Below, in pieces: positions 1 through 12,529 of a stretch of DNA of 64,000 nucleotides (its first letter is position 1; each line of letters begins with the position of its first letter). The position numbers and the translations under genes are program-made. Source of the DNA: Topomyia yanbarensis (taxonomy: Eukaryota; Arthropoda; Insecta; Diptera; Culicidae); NCBI RefSeq assembly GCF_030247195.1, contig NC_080671.1, positions 106,255,845 through 106,319,844 of the forward strand, in the 5' to 3' direction. Under the pieces are notes generated by a model that saw nothing but the letters and a program-made list of their open reading frames with translations, was not told where the DNA came from and did no database searches.

Positions 1-269
1 GCAGGTGTCAGTGTACGGTTACCGTTGGTGTTTCGTCAGGTATCGTGCTGTCAGTGGATATGTGATTCGTGACAATACCAGTTTAAATACTGGTTGTACT
101 ACGCAAGTAACAATTAGTATTATATATTCGTTTTTAATCATTTATTTAATTAATTTAATTTAATTTTGAAGTAGAAGAAAATCGTTCTCATTTTTGCTGA
201 TTTTTATTGTTTTATTGTTTATTTTAATATTTTTTTTCCTTTTTTATTTCGACTATGTTAGTCACATTT
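1..269. other. Unassigned AT-rich flank
   Basis: No open frame or recognisable repeat. It becomes T-rich towards position 270, where the long inverted repeat begins. Confidence 0.5.
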
Positions 270-421
270 TCTTTTTTACATTTTAACGACATTCATTTAG
301 CTAGAGATTTTTGGGTAGGGAAAGTTATGAAACTTGGAGCCATAGTACTCAAGGGAGAGCAAGGATGTGAAGTAAACAGATCGGCAAACTAGAAGTGGCA
401 GGGTCATTAGAACAGGCTTAA

Positions 422-633
422 TATCGTACGGGCTTAATCTTTTTCTTCTGTTAATGAGGGTCGAGCTTAGGCAGAATAACTACGAATCCCCCGAGTTCAC
501 TAACATGTGTCCTGATAAAGGTAGACGTGTCTATCTTTATCAGGACACATGTTAGTGAAATCGAGTGATTCGTAGTTATTCTGCCTAAGCTCGACCCTCA
601 TTAACAGAAGACAAAGATTAAAGCCGTACGATA
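422..633. mobile_element. Palindromic MITE with TTAA target duplication
   Basis: The 212-bp sequence is almost entirely an inverted repeat: TATCGTACGG at the left end, CCGTACGATA at the right. It is flanked by TTAA (418-421 and 634-637). The matching place in the right arm of the host foldback element (near 6695-6705) reads straight through with one TTAA, so it is an empty site. TTAA targeting is typical of the piggyBac superfamily; that assignment is inferred from the target only. Confidence 0.88.
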
Positions 634-1130
634 TTAACCTTTACAGTACCAAGCTAAAATTTTTCTGAAAATTTTGTTTAAATTTTGCTCTCATTTCGTC
701 AATTTTTGACCGAATTGGATAGAACTGGCTTTGAAAGATCTGGAATTTAGTCCAGTTTCTATATACCGAGTAGTGTTCAAATCCGTGAACCGGTTCCGGA
801 ACTAATCCGAATTCCCTTGGGGTATATCCGGCATCCCAGTGGGGTGACGGACGAGTTTTGAAGAAACATCCCGTAAATTTAAGTAATTGTATTTTGAAAT
901 GTGCTACATATGACTATTTCCCATTGATCCTTCACAATAGACATGAATTGGACCAATCTTGGCCACCGGAGAACTGTTCCGGGAGAACCTAAGAAAATGT
1001 ATATATTTTTCTATCATTCCAGCGATTTCGGTTCATAGCTTTATACGAAATGCGAAGTTCTTCCAATCATACGGTTCTACAGCTCCCTCAAGGCCATTCC
1101 GGCACCGGTTCCGTACGGATGGACATTTGA

Positions 1131-1790
1131 CGCCATTTTGAAAACCAAGATGGCAGCTTCCGGTTACCACAAAACAGTGAAAAGCATCATCAATATGGGT
1201 GTCATTCGAAAGGGAGTGGTCAATAGAAGACAGAAATTGATTTTGACGCCATTTTCAAAACCAAGATGGCGGTTTCCGGTTATCACAGTGCAGTGCAAAC
1301 CACCACCAATAATGGCGTCATTGTAAAGCGCTAGCGATCAGCAAAAGCCGGAAATTGGTTTTTGACGCCAATTCGAAAACCAAAATGGCGGGTTCATGAT
1401 CCAAAGAAACAGTGAAAACCGTCATCAATATGGGTGTCATTTGAAAGGGGTGTGTCAGCAGGAGACGGAAATTGATGATTGACGCCATTTTGAAAACTTC
1501 CAAAAACCAGTGAAAACTACCATCAATATAGGTGTTATTTGAAAGGGATTTGTGAGAAGAAGTACGAAATTGATTGTTTATGCAGTTTTGAAAACCAAGT
1601 TTGCGGTTTCCTGTTACTGCAAAACAGCGAAAACTATCATCAGTATAGGTATCAGAAAGGGGTAGTCATAAAGTTATTTTTGACGCCATTTTCGAAAACC
1701 AATATGGTGGCTTCCGGTTACTACAAACAACAGTGAAAACCATAAGTATGGGTGTCATTTGAAAGGGGTGGTCAGTAGATGTAGTGGTGG
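1131..1790 (+). repeat. Tandem repeat array, left arm (~115-bp unit)
   Basis: About six imperfect copies. Each begins near CGCCATTTTGAAAACCAAGA (1131, about 1247, 1366, 1482, 1580, 1684). Spacing is 116-119 bp for the first copies and about 100 bp for the last ones, which have lost part of the unit. Each unit also contains CAATATGGGTGTCATTTGAA. Confidence 0.85.
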
Positions 1791-3640
1791 CGGTGGTACT
1801 ACCACGTTTGTAACAGGAACACTCTCCATAGCACTGAGCAATTTTTACACGACAAGCATGACGTGTTCAAGCATTACTCTCTGACCATACTCAGCATGCT
1901 ACTGTACGAAGGGCCAAAAAGGAATTGCGTGGTCGGAAAGTGACTTACATGTACTACGGAAGCTTTTGCTTCCAATAACAAGACCATATAAGCCAATTAC
2001 AATGCAAGCCATTGTTATAAAAAGTAGCCTCAATAGGTGGGGAGAAAATCCTGCGCAATGTTCACGAAATGTTAGCAACAAGAATCTGGCTACTCCACTC
2101 TTCCTGCCCAAATCGTTTCAATCAGGTGGCTTGATGGTCCCTCTCAATTCCCATGTTTCTATGTAAGGGTCATTCCACGCGCAGTGATCAAGGCACGTGT
2201 AATCGACCTTCACGGATTTGAATCAAATTTGGAGGAATTGCTCATCTAGGGCCAATATATAAAAACCTAAATTTTTGTGTCTATTCAATCATCCCTCGGG
2301 CAATGGGAGCACCCCCCCCCCCCCCCCCCCCCGTTTTGGCAAATTGTCAAAACTCTTGATTTCCTTTTGAACATATTTCCGGTTCTATTTACTCTAGAAC
2401 CAAACTGTAAGATGGGTTTTGAAGTAAATTGTTCAAGGAGTTTAGAAAATATATTAGTTATTGGCGGCAGTGCTGCCAACTATCCGATTTTTTCAGCCAG
2501 ATAGCAAATCAGCGATATATTGAAGCAAAAAACGCTATTTCCCATATAAAATCTCAGGCGCACAACAATAAAAAAACTAACTTGAGTATTCTAAGTTCAC
2601 ACATAATTTATCGTGAAGTAGACGAGAAATTATGAAAAATTACGTTTTTGGTCAGGGTCAATTTTTATGACTGTTTGAAGATTTTCTCAATTTCGGCCAA
2701 TAAAAATGGATTTTTATATGAGAAAATTTGAGTTCTTCCCTTCAAAACAGTGCATCTCAGGATGCGCTCAAATTATATTGACATTATAAGCGTTTTTTAT
2801 GTAAAAATATCTACAGAACACGATGGCATTAGAATCTTCAAAATTAAAATATTTGTTATAAGAAAAAAAACTTTTAATATTTAACTGAAAAAAATCGCAT
2901 ACTTGGCATCACTGCCGTGAAAAGTTAAGCTCCTTGAGCAATTTTCTTCAAAAACCATTTTTCGAATGGATTCTATAGTAAATAGAACCGGTGATATTCG
3001 TAGAAGACACCTAATTTCTATCTCTCTCCGTTGAAAAGTTAGTGTTGGCGCCATCTATGCGGTCACAGGTGGCACTAAAATTTTCTAACCAAGACATAAC
3101 TCGTATTATGTATTGCAATTCTTCCGAACATACTATTCAGCTAAATCTAACCATTATTCTACAAAAATGTTTAGTTTGTTAGAACCTAGTACCGATACAC
3201 TACCACGCACTGCTAGGCCCCATGCAAAACTGACTCAGACACCACTTCGCTAAAAGTTTAATAACTTCTTTTAACAAAGCCGAATTGACTAGCAGTCTTC
3301 GACAAAGTTGTACACAATTAAATTATATTTCTTATTTTCACTTACAGTCATAATTCGATGCATACTGTGCCACCTAGCGGTGAAAATGCGAGCTAGTGGG
3401 TTTTCTTCATATAAATTGTCGAAAAATCCCATACAAACTTCAGGCACGTTGGTCCGGTAGCTAGACTTGTTCGATTTGCTTCAAATTTAGAGCAAGTACT
3501 CCTGGTGGGACTAGGAATCGACTCAGAGGTAGGCCGATAGGGGTCACGTCCTTACAATCGTTGAACGGTTTTGTGTAATCAGATAGGTGTACTAATTTTT
3601 GTTTTAAGTTTGTATACAAGAAACAAAGGGGTTGGATAGG
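1791..3640. other. Interior of foldback element, non-coding
   Basis: AT-rich with only short frames. It holds a run of 21 C at 2312-2332. A segment near 1910 (GTACGAAGGGCCAAAAAGGA) resembles one near 16683, so at least part is interspersed repeat. Confidence 0.5.
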
Positions 3641-4400
3641 CAACCGCTCTCCTCTTGCTGCAATAAGTGTGCTGGATATGCTACACATAGCTATGCGGCG
3701 GTACGGTTTTTTGGCGTTGGTGTTTGTTTTTTCGTGTCGTGGAGAAGGAGGCCATCGAGGTTTTTAGATAGTGACGGACCACGGCATCGAATAGACGCCC
3801 CGAGTTTTTTTTTGTTTTTCCGGGACAGTTTCCAGCCACAATAATCAGTGCGGTGAAGTGCGCGTGTGCGACGGTGACAATCCCGTTCGAAAAGTGCCTA
3901 CCCGTGGTTCGGGTACTCAAGTGTTTTGGTGTCGGGTCGCCGGAAAAGGAAGCTAAGCGCCAAGGAGCAACTCGCTTCCCCGGCTAAGTATAAAGAACCC
4001 AGAAGACGCCTTTCCGCTCTCGCTGTGAAGGATCAGCCGAACGAGCCTAGCTCTCCTTCACAGCTAAGCTTCAAGGAGAGCGAAGCAGGGTGGCCAAAGG
4101 TGCTCCCTGGGAAGTACACTGCGGTGACTTCTGGGATCTCTCGCGGGGAGCGAGTAGATCCGGTGATAATTCGCCATCGTCGCTAGGGAGGTTCCAACAA
4201 AGGAGCCAAGCTCACATCCCTAGCTAAAAGTCAAGGACCGCTGCCGGCGCAGCCAACGACACCAGCAGGAGAACGCGGCCGTTGTGTTCTCGGCCGGTCG
4301 GAAGAAACCGCCCGCCTTCCCGCCATCGTCAGAAGCAGCTGATCAACTTCATCGACAGAGTGCAGCAAAGAGGAGATTTGGTGGAATAAAAGTCGGTAAA
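3641..4400 (+). other. GC-rich block with unassigned 86-residue frame
   Basis: This block is clearly richer in G and C than its surroundings. It contains an open frame 3926-4186 (86 codons, rich in Lys, Arg, Ser and Pro). I recognise no domain. It looks like the leader and start of a retroelement ORF1, but this is only an impression from composition and from its position inside a mobile element. Short length and lack of similarity mean it may not be coding. Confidence 0.25.
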
Positions 4401-4469
4401 TCTATTAGTTTATTTTTTAGTTTATTTACCTTTTTGTTGTGAAACGAAAATCCGTAATTCTGTAAAAAC

Positions 4470-4550
4470 ACCTAGGCCGCCCTGAAAAGAAGGGTACGCC
4501 GTGCAAACAAGAACCCGAATAGTGGAAAACCCTTACTTACAAAGTAAAGA
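4470..4550 (+). repeat. Interspersed repeat segment shared with 39778-39862
   Basis: Contains GGCCGCCCTG, AAGGGT, GCCGT and AGTGGA in the same order and similar spacing as 39778-39862. The family is unknown. Confidence 0.45.
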
Positions 4551-5099
4551 AAAAAGTAGGCAACCGCGGCATCTCAGTCGCCGTCGTTCCCTCAGCACAT
4601 TATTCAGCAGCGGCTCACGAGTCAAAACTTCTTGATATCATCCACTGCTTTAATTGAGGCCAGCAATCACTCCATAAACGATTAAGTCATTGAAGAAGCC
4701 CCACACACCTGCACGTATACCACACTTTGAAGCCGACACCGACACCAACCACGAACGCGTGAATCAACAAATACATCTCCAATGCAACGCACGATCACGA
4801 TCCGCAGTATTGAACGAGGAAATACACATGTCCAAATCGAAAATTATTATTATAATAATATTGCCGATGGACAGTCCATGTGAACATCGGCTAGAATGAA
4901 CTAATCTTGTTCAGATCTGCGTTCAACATATTGACAACAATATGATTTAATTCGGTTATTCTCGCATAGTAATGACTACGAAATGGGAGCAAGTTTTAAA
5001 AGTTTCGCTGAACTATATTGAAAATTAGTCTAAATCTGTACCTTTTGAGTCACGAAGAAACTTAGTTGTCTGTCACAACAGCACATACTTATTGTTGGT

Positions 5100-6205
5100 G
5101 TGAAAAATTGCTGCTTGGGTGACCGTTCATTTCTAAATAAAACCCATACCGATGATGATTTTGACTATTTTGTGGTACCACCATCTTGCTTTCCAAAATG
5201 GCGTCAATCAATATCCGTATCTGCCGACCATCCACTCGCAAATGACTTCCATCTTGATGACAGTCTTCACTGTTTTGTGGAAACCGGAAGCCGCTATCTT
5301 GGTTTTCAAAATGGCGTCAATCATCAATTCCCGTCTTCTACTGATCACCCCGTTTCAAATGCCACCCATACTGACAATGGTTTTCATTGTTTCCTTGGAA
5401 CAGGAAGCCACCATCTTGGTTTTCAAAATGGCGTAAACAATCAATTTTCGTCTTTTGCTGACCACCCGCTTTACAATGACACCATTACTGACGGTGGTTT
5501 TCACTGCCTTGTGGAAACCGGAAGCCGCTATCTTTGCTTAGAAAATGGCGAAAAAATCAATTTCTGTCTTCTATTGACCCCCCCCCTTTTGAATGACACT
5601 CATATTGACAATACTTTTGACTGTTGTGATAACCGGAAACCGCCATCTTGGTTTTGAAAATGACGTCAATTATAAATTTCCTCCTTCAAATAACACCCAT
5701 ATTGATGGTTGTTTTCACTGTTTTGTGGTAACCGGAAGCTACCATCTTAGTTTTCAAGTGACAATCTCTTTTCTAATGACACCCATATTGATGACGGTTT
5801 TCACTGTTTCTTTGGAACAGGAACCCGCCATTTTGGTTTTCGAATTGGCGTCAAAAATCATTTTCCGGCTTTTGCTGATCGCTAGCGCTTTACAATGACG
5901 CCATTATTGGTGGCGGTTTGCACTGCACTGTGATAACCGGAAGCCGCCATCTTGGTTTTGAAAATGCGTCAAAAATCAATTTCTGTCTTCTATTGACCAC
6001 TCCCTTTCGAGTGACACCCATATTGATGATGCTTTTCACTGTTTTGTGGTAACCGGAAATGGCCATTTTGCTTTTCAAAATGGCGTCATTATCAATTTCC
6101 GGCTTTTGCTGGCCGTTCTCTTTCAAATAACACCCATATTGATGGTGGTTTTCACTATTTTGTGGTAACCGGAAGCTGCCATCTTGGTTTTCAAAATGGC
6201 GTCAA
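5100..6205 (-). repeat. Tandem repeat array, right arm (~115-bp unit)
   Basis: Nine to ten copies of the left-arm unit in inverted orientation. The recurring boundary TTTTCAAAATGGCGTCAA appears near 5195, 5310, 5425, 5545, 5655, 5845, 5955, 6075 and 6192. A long open frame here (5100-5657) is a by-product of the repeat and is not taken as a gene. Confidence 0.85.
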
Positions 6206-6848
6206 ATGTCCATCCGTACGGAACCGGTGCCGGAATGGCCTTGAGGGAGCTGTAGAACCGTATGTTTGGAAGAACTTCGCATTTCGTATAAAGCTATGAA
6301 CCGAAATCGCTGGAATGATAGAAAAATATATACATTTTCTTAGGTTCTCCCGGAACAGTTCTCCGGTGGCCAAGATTGGTCCAATTCATGTCTATTGTGA
6401 AGGATCAATGGGAAATAGTCATATGTAGCACATTTCAAAATACAATTACTTAAATTTACGGGATGTTTCTTCAAAACTCGTCCGTCACCCCACTGGGATG
6501 CCGGATATACCCCAAGGGAATTCGGATTAGTTCCGGAACCGGTCCACGGATTTGAACACTACTCGGTATATAGAAACTGGACTAAATTCCAGATCTGTTA
6601 AAGCCAGTTCCATCCAATTCGGTCAAAAATTGACGAAATGAGAGCAAAATTTAAACAAAATTTTCAGAAAAAATTTAGCTTGGTACTGTAAAGGTTAAGC
6701 CTGTTCTAATGACCCTGCCACTTCCAATTTTCCGATCTGTTTACTTCACATCCTTGCTCTCCCTTGAGTACTATGGCTCTAAGTTTCATAACTTTCCCTA
6801 CCCAATAATCTCTAGCTAATTGAATGTCGTTAAAATGTAAAAAAGTTT

Positions 6849-9010
6849 ATTTTCAATAGTTTTTTCAAAATAATGACTCGCAAGTATAATTTGAGCACAG
6901 TATCTGCTGTGACATTAACGTTACGTGTTACAATCAGAAATATTTTTTTGTCATTTCAATTTCCACCCCATTTAGTGGCATTTTCCAAAACCGAATTTTT
7001 AAACTTTCACTCTCCCAAATAACTGCATTTTTTTAAAAAAAAAATCGAAATTCCATTTTATAGCGTGTCTAGACCATTCTTTCAACTTTTAGAATCAGTT
7101 GATTTTTTCAAATCGGTTGAAAATTCGCCAAGATATAGTAATTTTTGTGAAAAAAGTCAAAACCACGATTTTTTCAAATTTTATTATTCAAACCAGTTTA
7201 TGTATCTTTCATTCAATAAGTTCCGTATTTTTTCTTACACAGCTGTTTTCGCAATTAAAAAACGAAGAAAATGATGTATTATACATTTCTTTTGTTTGCA
7301 TTTTTACTGCGAAAATTGCGATCAACCGCGTGGGGTACATTTGTACCCCAGTGCAACGTTTTAGGGTGGAAAACGCAAGTGCAATGTTCTAGGGTTAAAA
7401 ATATGAAAATTGCTTCACATTTATATTAGGAAGCGTCCTTGTTAACAAAGAAATTTAGGGAGAAAATTAAGTTCCGCATCCAACGAAATATTTATGATCC
7501 AAATCATTTTTTCATATAAAATTCAAAAAAAATATTTTTTTGCTCGATTACGTATACATTCAAAGGTATGTGTGTGAACTTTGAGTTTGAAATTGGAAAA
7601 AAATAACGGAAGATACAATTATAGCATCTTATAGTGCGAGGCAATACCTCACTAACCCCTTAAGAGTTCATGCGAGCAAGTTTGTAATTTGGAAAAAAAA
7701 ATTATTAACTGCCATTTTTTCAACCGAATTTGATGCGTTGGATGCGAAATTGAATGCTCTCTCGAAAAGTTCATTAAAACAAAGGCGCTTCCTTAGAAGA
7801 ATGTTGAGCAATTTTCTTAGTTTTCATGGAAAAATCGCAAAATTATGGTTGTTTTAATATTGTTGACCCAAAATGGAAAGTATCTTTGACAAAAGAACAT
7901 AACATAGCATACTGTTGGAAAGTTTACCTCCTTTTCTCTCCAGAACATTCAAAAAAATTAAAATCGCGGTTGAAAAATGACCGCGCAAAAAAAATTTTAA
8001 TGCCGAAAATCCCGAAAAATAGTTTTTTTTAGCCATAAATCAAGATTTTCAGGGTATACAACATTTTACAAACATTGTCTTGTGTTGCATTTGGCGAGAT
8101 CTACAACCTATACTAGGTCACTTGAAAAATACAAAATCACTGTACCGTGTTATTAGGCATTAATTAACATTCAACGAAGACAGGAAGTTTCAAGACACCA
8201 CTATTGCATAAAAAATATAATTCAGAGCTGCGTTGCTTTTGCGCCTGAAATTTCATATGCTGGTCCATAATAGGTTAAAATATATTTAACTTGGTGCAAT
8301 CTATTTCTGTTTATTACTAAAATATAAAAAAATGAAAAATAAAATGAGGTAGCTCTCATTTTAATTCCATCAGGTGATTGCATTTTTTCAATGGAAGTCT
8401 ATCGATTGTGCTGAATCCCAGATTTTTTAACAAAGGATTTTACATATATTATAAAAAATATATAATATATAAAAAAATTACTATAGGTACATTAAATTAG
8501 GGTACAATTATCAGAGAACAGAAAAAGGGTTCGAAGCGTAAAAATATATTTTGAAAATATGAAGTTTCTGGACAAAATGTAATATTTCACGACTTTCCAG
8601 ACACCCCCAAAGAATATTACCAGAAGCTTATAGTTCTAAGTTAATTCTAAATTTCATTCATACAAACCTACTCTCAATTTGGTTTTCGCAAAGAATATGC
8701 AAACGATTTTAATACTGTCAAAAATCTAAATATTGTATTGATGTACTGAAATACATCGATTACAAGGGGTTATTCCAACTTTTTTTTAACAGAATTAAAT
8801 TTCATCAAATTAAACCAGAGTTGGGCAGATTTCAAAATTTCTACCTATTTCTTCGGACTAATTTTCACTGCCCCATTTACCCCACTACCCGTCAAAGTAG
8901 GAATCTACGTGCATCCAATATATGCATAAAAAAGCACCAAAATTTCGTAAAATCGGAGAATTGTGACACAAATTTGAAAGACGAGTTCTTAATAAATATT
9001 GTTTCATGAA
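6849..9010. other. AT-rich non-coding DNA
   Basis: No convincing coding exon on either strand. It probably belongs to the 3' side (intron or flank) of the minus-strand channel gene, but no cyclic-nucleotide-binding exon is found here. Confidence 0.5.
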
Positions 9011-9017
9011 TAGTAAA

Positions 9018-9310
9018 TACACAGAAAACAGACATATAAGCTAGAACAAACATTCCCGAAAAACCTGTGTAAACATTTAAATGAAAATACGTTGAAAATC
9101 ACCCTCGCATACAGGTTCGCATGCGTGAGTCACCATTGTATCCAAATTTGCACGCAAGCCCCGTATAGCGATTGCTGGCCGACCGAAGCGCCGGCCAGTG
9201 GCAAGTTGCTACTCGCTGTTGTCATTTCAAAGCGACAGTTTTATTTCTTACACAAGTTGAAAACTTTACTTGTATGTCAGTTCTCAGTGGTAAATATATG
9301 CAAAATTCGT
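9018..9310. repeat. Diverged relative of the hAT-like MITE at 62886-63159
   Basis: The segment from 9021 follows the left half of the 62886 element closely: ACAGA-AACAGAC, then GCTAGAACAAA, AAAACCTGTGTAAAC and CGTTGAAAATC in the same order. The right terminus is not recognisable. Confidence 0.5.
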
Positions 9311-9739
9311 TAGGACGACAAGATGACTTAGAACCCTAATGTAGGTTCTCAAAATGGGACTGTGACTGACGAGCAGATAAGGGATACATTCAAAATGTTC
9401 CTCGGACGTACATGCCTTGGCGAACTATTATCAATGGATCCAATGTATTAACTACTACGCACAACTTTTTTTTGGTTCATTGTATTCCTACCGATTAGTT
9501 GTTTACAAAAATCGCTCCAACCATTTTTACTTTTTTACGAGATTTGTGAAGTTTTTATCGTTGTTTGTCGTGTTAATCAACTGAGAATTTTGTTTTTAAC
9601 ATTGTTATTATACAGTGTGAAAGTGTCTCCTGTTTGCTTTTGTGTTGCGAAAAAACCAGCAAAGAACCCGAAGAACGCAATTGAGTGAACTTCTGTGACT
9701 TAACCACCAAAACTTTCCACCGAACGCAGCGCCATCTAT

Positions 9740-10081
9740 ATTTCATTGTTCGCATTCTCAGATCGGCATGCATTATGGCAAGTGCATGCCTCTCACTGCG
9801 CGAAAACCGTCAAATCGAATGACGACTTTATCGAATGTATGGCTTTTTTCAAAAATGTGGTACATATGCAATGTGGGAAACAACTTAACAAGCCGTTTTT
9901 GAAAAAAACTTGCGGAAAACCCAAATTTATTTTGGATGTGCCATGAATGTGTCAAGCTGATAGAGTTTGCTCGCTTGCGCGACACCGTTTCTTCACTTGG
10001 ATGTGTTATCGCTGCTATCGCTGGGAAAACGGATGACGGCTGTCCTGAACTAAAGGCCGAGTTATCCAAAAATAACCAGTA
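9740..10081 (+). pseudogene. CR1 LINE ORF1 remnant
   Basis: The clearest segment (9925-10081) reads FWMCHEC, VKLIEFARLRDTVSS and CPELKAELSKNNQ before a stop. It is reminiscent of the cysteine/histidine-finger ORF1 of CR1-type LINEs. Upstream the frame is shifted, so no intact protein is made. Confidence 0.5.
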
Positions 10082-10509
10082 AATTTCGCGCCTCGCTAAA
10101 AAGGTTTCAACAGTTACTCCAGTCCGGCCAAACTCCGGTACCTCTCGACCACCTCAGAAACGTCGTCGCGAGGATGGCCCTAATCCGAGCGATATTCTTG
10201 TTGGTGGTCGAAAGCTAGTCGAAAATAGCAACATCAGTACTTTGAACTTCACATCCTCCAAAGTTGTAGTTCACCCAAAGTACCGTGATGCAGCTCTTAA
10301 CCCTGACACATGGCCGCAAGGCATACTGTTCAGGGAATTTGAAGACAGCCGTACCCAGAACATTTGGAGCCCGCCAACTGATTTTCCACCGCCTCCAAAT
10401 GAAGCATGTACTTCTCTAATGCAACCCGGACCGTCAATTGTCCTGCAGAGGACTCCGCAACGATTGGCCATGCCACTATATAAAGCTACACCGCCCTTGT
10501 GAAGGAGTA

Positions 10510-11200
10510 TCGATGTCGATCGCATACTGGGATGCAACGCAGTTGGTAATATGGAAGCCCTCGATCCCCCCGCTACAGTCGAGCCCTTGCCGCCAGCGTT
10601 CAGCAGTCGTCCCGGTCCTGTATGTATGGGTGGAGAAAGGGTCTTCCAAGCCGCCTTTCTCGGCAAGTATTATACAAATTGTAACGTACGACTCTCGGTG
10701 TAAGCTGCTACCACCCCGTTCTTGCTCTCCGCATTCCGCCATCGAGTTTCAACGCATATTGGGACGCACCGCAGTTGGCACCTTGGAAGCCCTCCATCCC
10801 CCGCCACAGTCGAGCACTTGCAGCCAGCGATCATCAGTCGTCCCGGTCCTGTGTGTGGGATGGGTGAAAGGGTCTTCCAACCTGCCGCAAATGGCAAGTA
10901 TACATCTGTTCCGAACACTTCAAGCGCTGATGTATTCTTCGCTTCCAGTTTTTTGCCTTTTGCTCCGACATCTGGTTATCAGATGCCAACCATTTCTCTC
11001 GACGACGACGATAGTCGTATTTTGGAGCGCGACGCAGTTGATTCGGGATGCCTCGAATCCCTCACCACAGTCGACCAATCGACCGTGAACCGTTCCGATA
11101 CTGTTCGTGGGGTTGACGAAAGAATCTTCCTACATGGCAACATGGCTTCGCGCTCTCTTATACCTGATCCGTCCTCTAGCAACATCGAGGTTTACTACCA
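10510..11200 (+). repeat. Three imperfect tandem repeats inside the LINE
   Basis: Copies start near 10516, 10751 and 11011, each with CGCATA(C/T)TGGGA or a variant, then CAGTTG, CACAGTCGA and GAAAG(G/A)(G/A)TCTTCC. Unit length is about 235-260 bp. The third copy is the most diverged. Confidence 0.7.
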
Positions 11201-12008
11201 GAAAGTCGGTGGCTTAAATTCATCAACGGAGTGCTATTTTCGGGCGACCACGGGTTGCTGTTACGACGTTATCGCCTTGACCGAGACGTGGCTCGACAAC
11301 CGTACTCTGTCTCGCCAGGTCTTTGGTTCAACATTCGATGTCTACCGCTGTGACCGCAATGCCCTCAACAGTCAAAAGACATCAGGCGGTGGTGTGCTTA
11401 TCGCCGTTCGCCATGGTATAAAAGCCCAAGTGATCAACGATGACCGGTGGGCGAGCTCCGAGCAAGTGTGTATATCAGTGAAACTTGCCGATCGCGATCT
11501 GTTCCTGTGTGTTGTGTATTTTCCACATGACAGAATTCGTGATTCCAGCCTGATCGATGTACATCTTTCATCCGTTTCTTTTATCGCCTCGATCGCCGCC
11601 CCGTCTGATGATATTGTTATACTGGGCGACTTCAACTTACCTGGCTTGACGTGGTGCCAGGCAAGTAATGGTTTTCTACGATTGAATATCGAAAAATCTG
11701 CGCTTATGACCTATGCCAGTTGTATTTTGGACAACTACAGCAGCGCAACTCTTCGGCAAATTAATAATGTCACCAACGAGAATGGACGTATATTGGACCT
11801 CTGCTTTGTAAGTGCCCGGGACTGCGCTCCGTACTGCTGCACTGCACCGACTCCTTTAGTCAAGCAGGTGCGTCATCATCCCCCACTACATCTTGTATTC
11901 GCTGGTAACCTAGGAGTGAATTTTGAAGACGTCTCAAGCTCTATCGTCTACGATTTTAAAAACGCTGACTACAACAGCATCGTTAGCACGCTGTTGGATA
12001 TAAACTAG
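10722..12008 (+). pseudogene. CR1 LINE ORF2, endonuclease part
   Basis: A 428-codon frame. The first ~150 residues translate the tandem repeats. From about residue 155 it is an EN domain: VYYQKVGGLN, ALTETWLDN (catalytic Glu), GGGVLIAVRHG, CVVYFPHDR and ILGDFNLPGLTW (catalytic Asp/Asn). The final His motif lies near HHPPLHLVF. The frame ends at a TAG (12006-12008) inside ORF2, and recognisable sequence (YLIDRHVPKRTIS) continues in frame beyond it, so this is a nonsense mutation in a dead copy. Confidence 0.8.
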
Positions 12009-12529
12009 GACGAAAATCTTAACAATAAAGACGCGAACGAAGCAGCGATGACGTTTTCTAGTATTAACTACCTTATCGACCGCCATGTGCCAAAACGAAC
12101 AATTAGTACCGATGAACACCCTCCCTGGCTATCAACCGTCCTTAGACGTTTAAAATCTGCCAAACGAACTGCATTTAAAAAAAATTTCGAAGCATAAGAC
12201 ACTTGTACTACGAAATCACTACTTTCAACTCAACCACGAATACAAACAAAAAAGCAGACGCGCCTTTTTAGACACCAGCGAAACGTCGAGCGTCAACTGA
12301 AATTCAAGCCCAAGTCGTTTTGGAAGTATGTTAACGAGCAGCGAAAAGAATGGGGTATCTTGTATGTCGTTTAATGGAGTTTTAGGCACCGACACTAAGG
12401 AAATTTGCCAACTGTTCTCCGACAAATTTTCAAGCGTTTTTTTCCAACGAGCGCCTGCCACCGCAACAAGTCGCTGCCGCCGCCAATTTAACTCCTTCTC
12501 TAGGACGAACCATCAACCGAATTTGTGTC

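Larger units (their letters stand above)
270..6848. mobile_element. Large foldback-like element with tandem-repeat arms
   Basis: The left arm (about 270-1790) and right arm (about 5100-6848) are inverted copies of each other. The outer segment of about 860 bp (270-1130 without the MITE at 422-633, matching 6205-6848 and inward) is nearly identical base for base, and the inner parts of both arms are tandem repeats of a ~115-bp unit. The arms enclose about 3.3 kb of unrelated sequence with no visible transposase. Long inverted repeats built of internal tandem repeats are the hallmark of Foldback/Galileo-type elements; assigning this one to a superfamily is not possible because I could not define a target duplication. 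The outer ends are approximate: similarity fades beyond the motif TACATTTTAACGACATTCA. Confidence 0.75.

Noticed and set aside
1131..1790. Possible CRISPR-like regular repeats
   Set aside because: Units are contiguous with no unique spacers, imperfect, and belong to a eukaryotic foldback element.
5100..5657. 185-codon open frame with internally repeated protein sequence
   Set aside because: It is the translation of the ~115-bp tandem DNA repeat of the foldback arm; the repeat period and its inverse counterpart in the other arm explain it without coding function.
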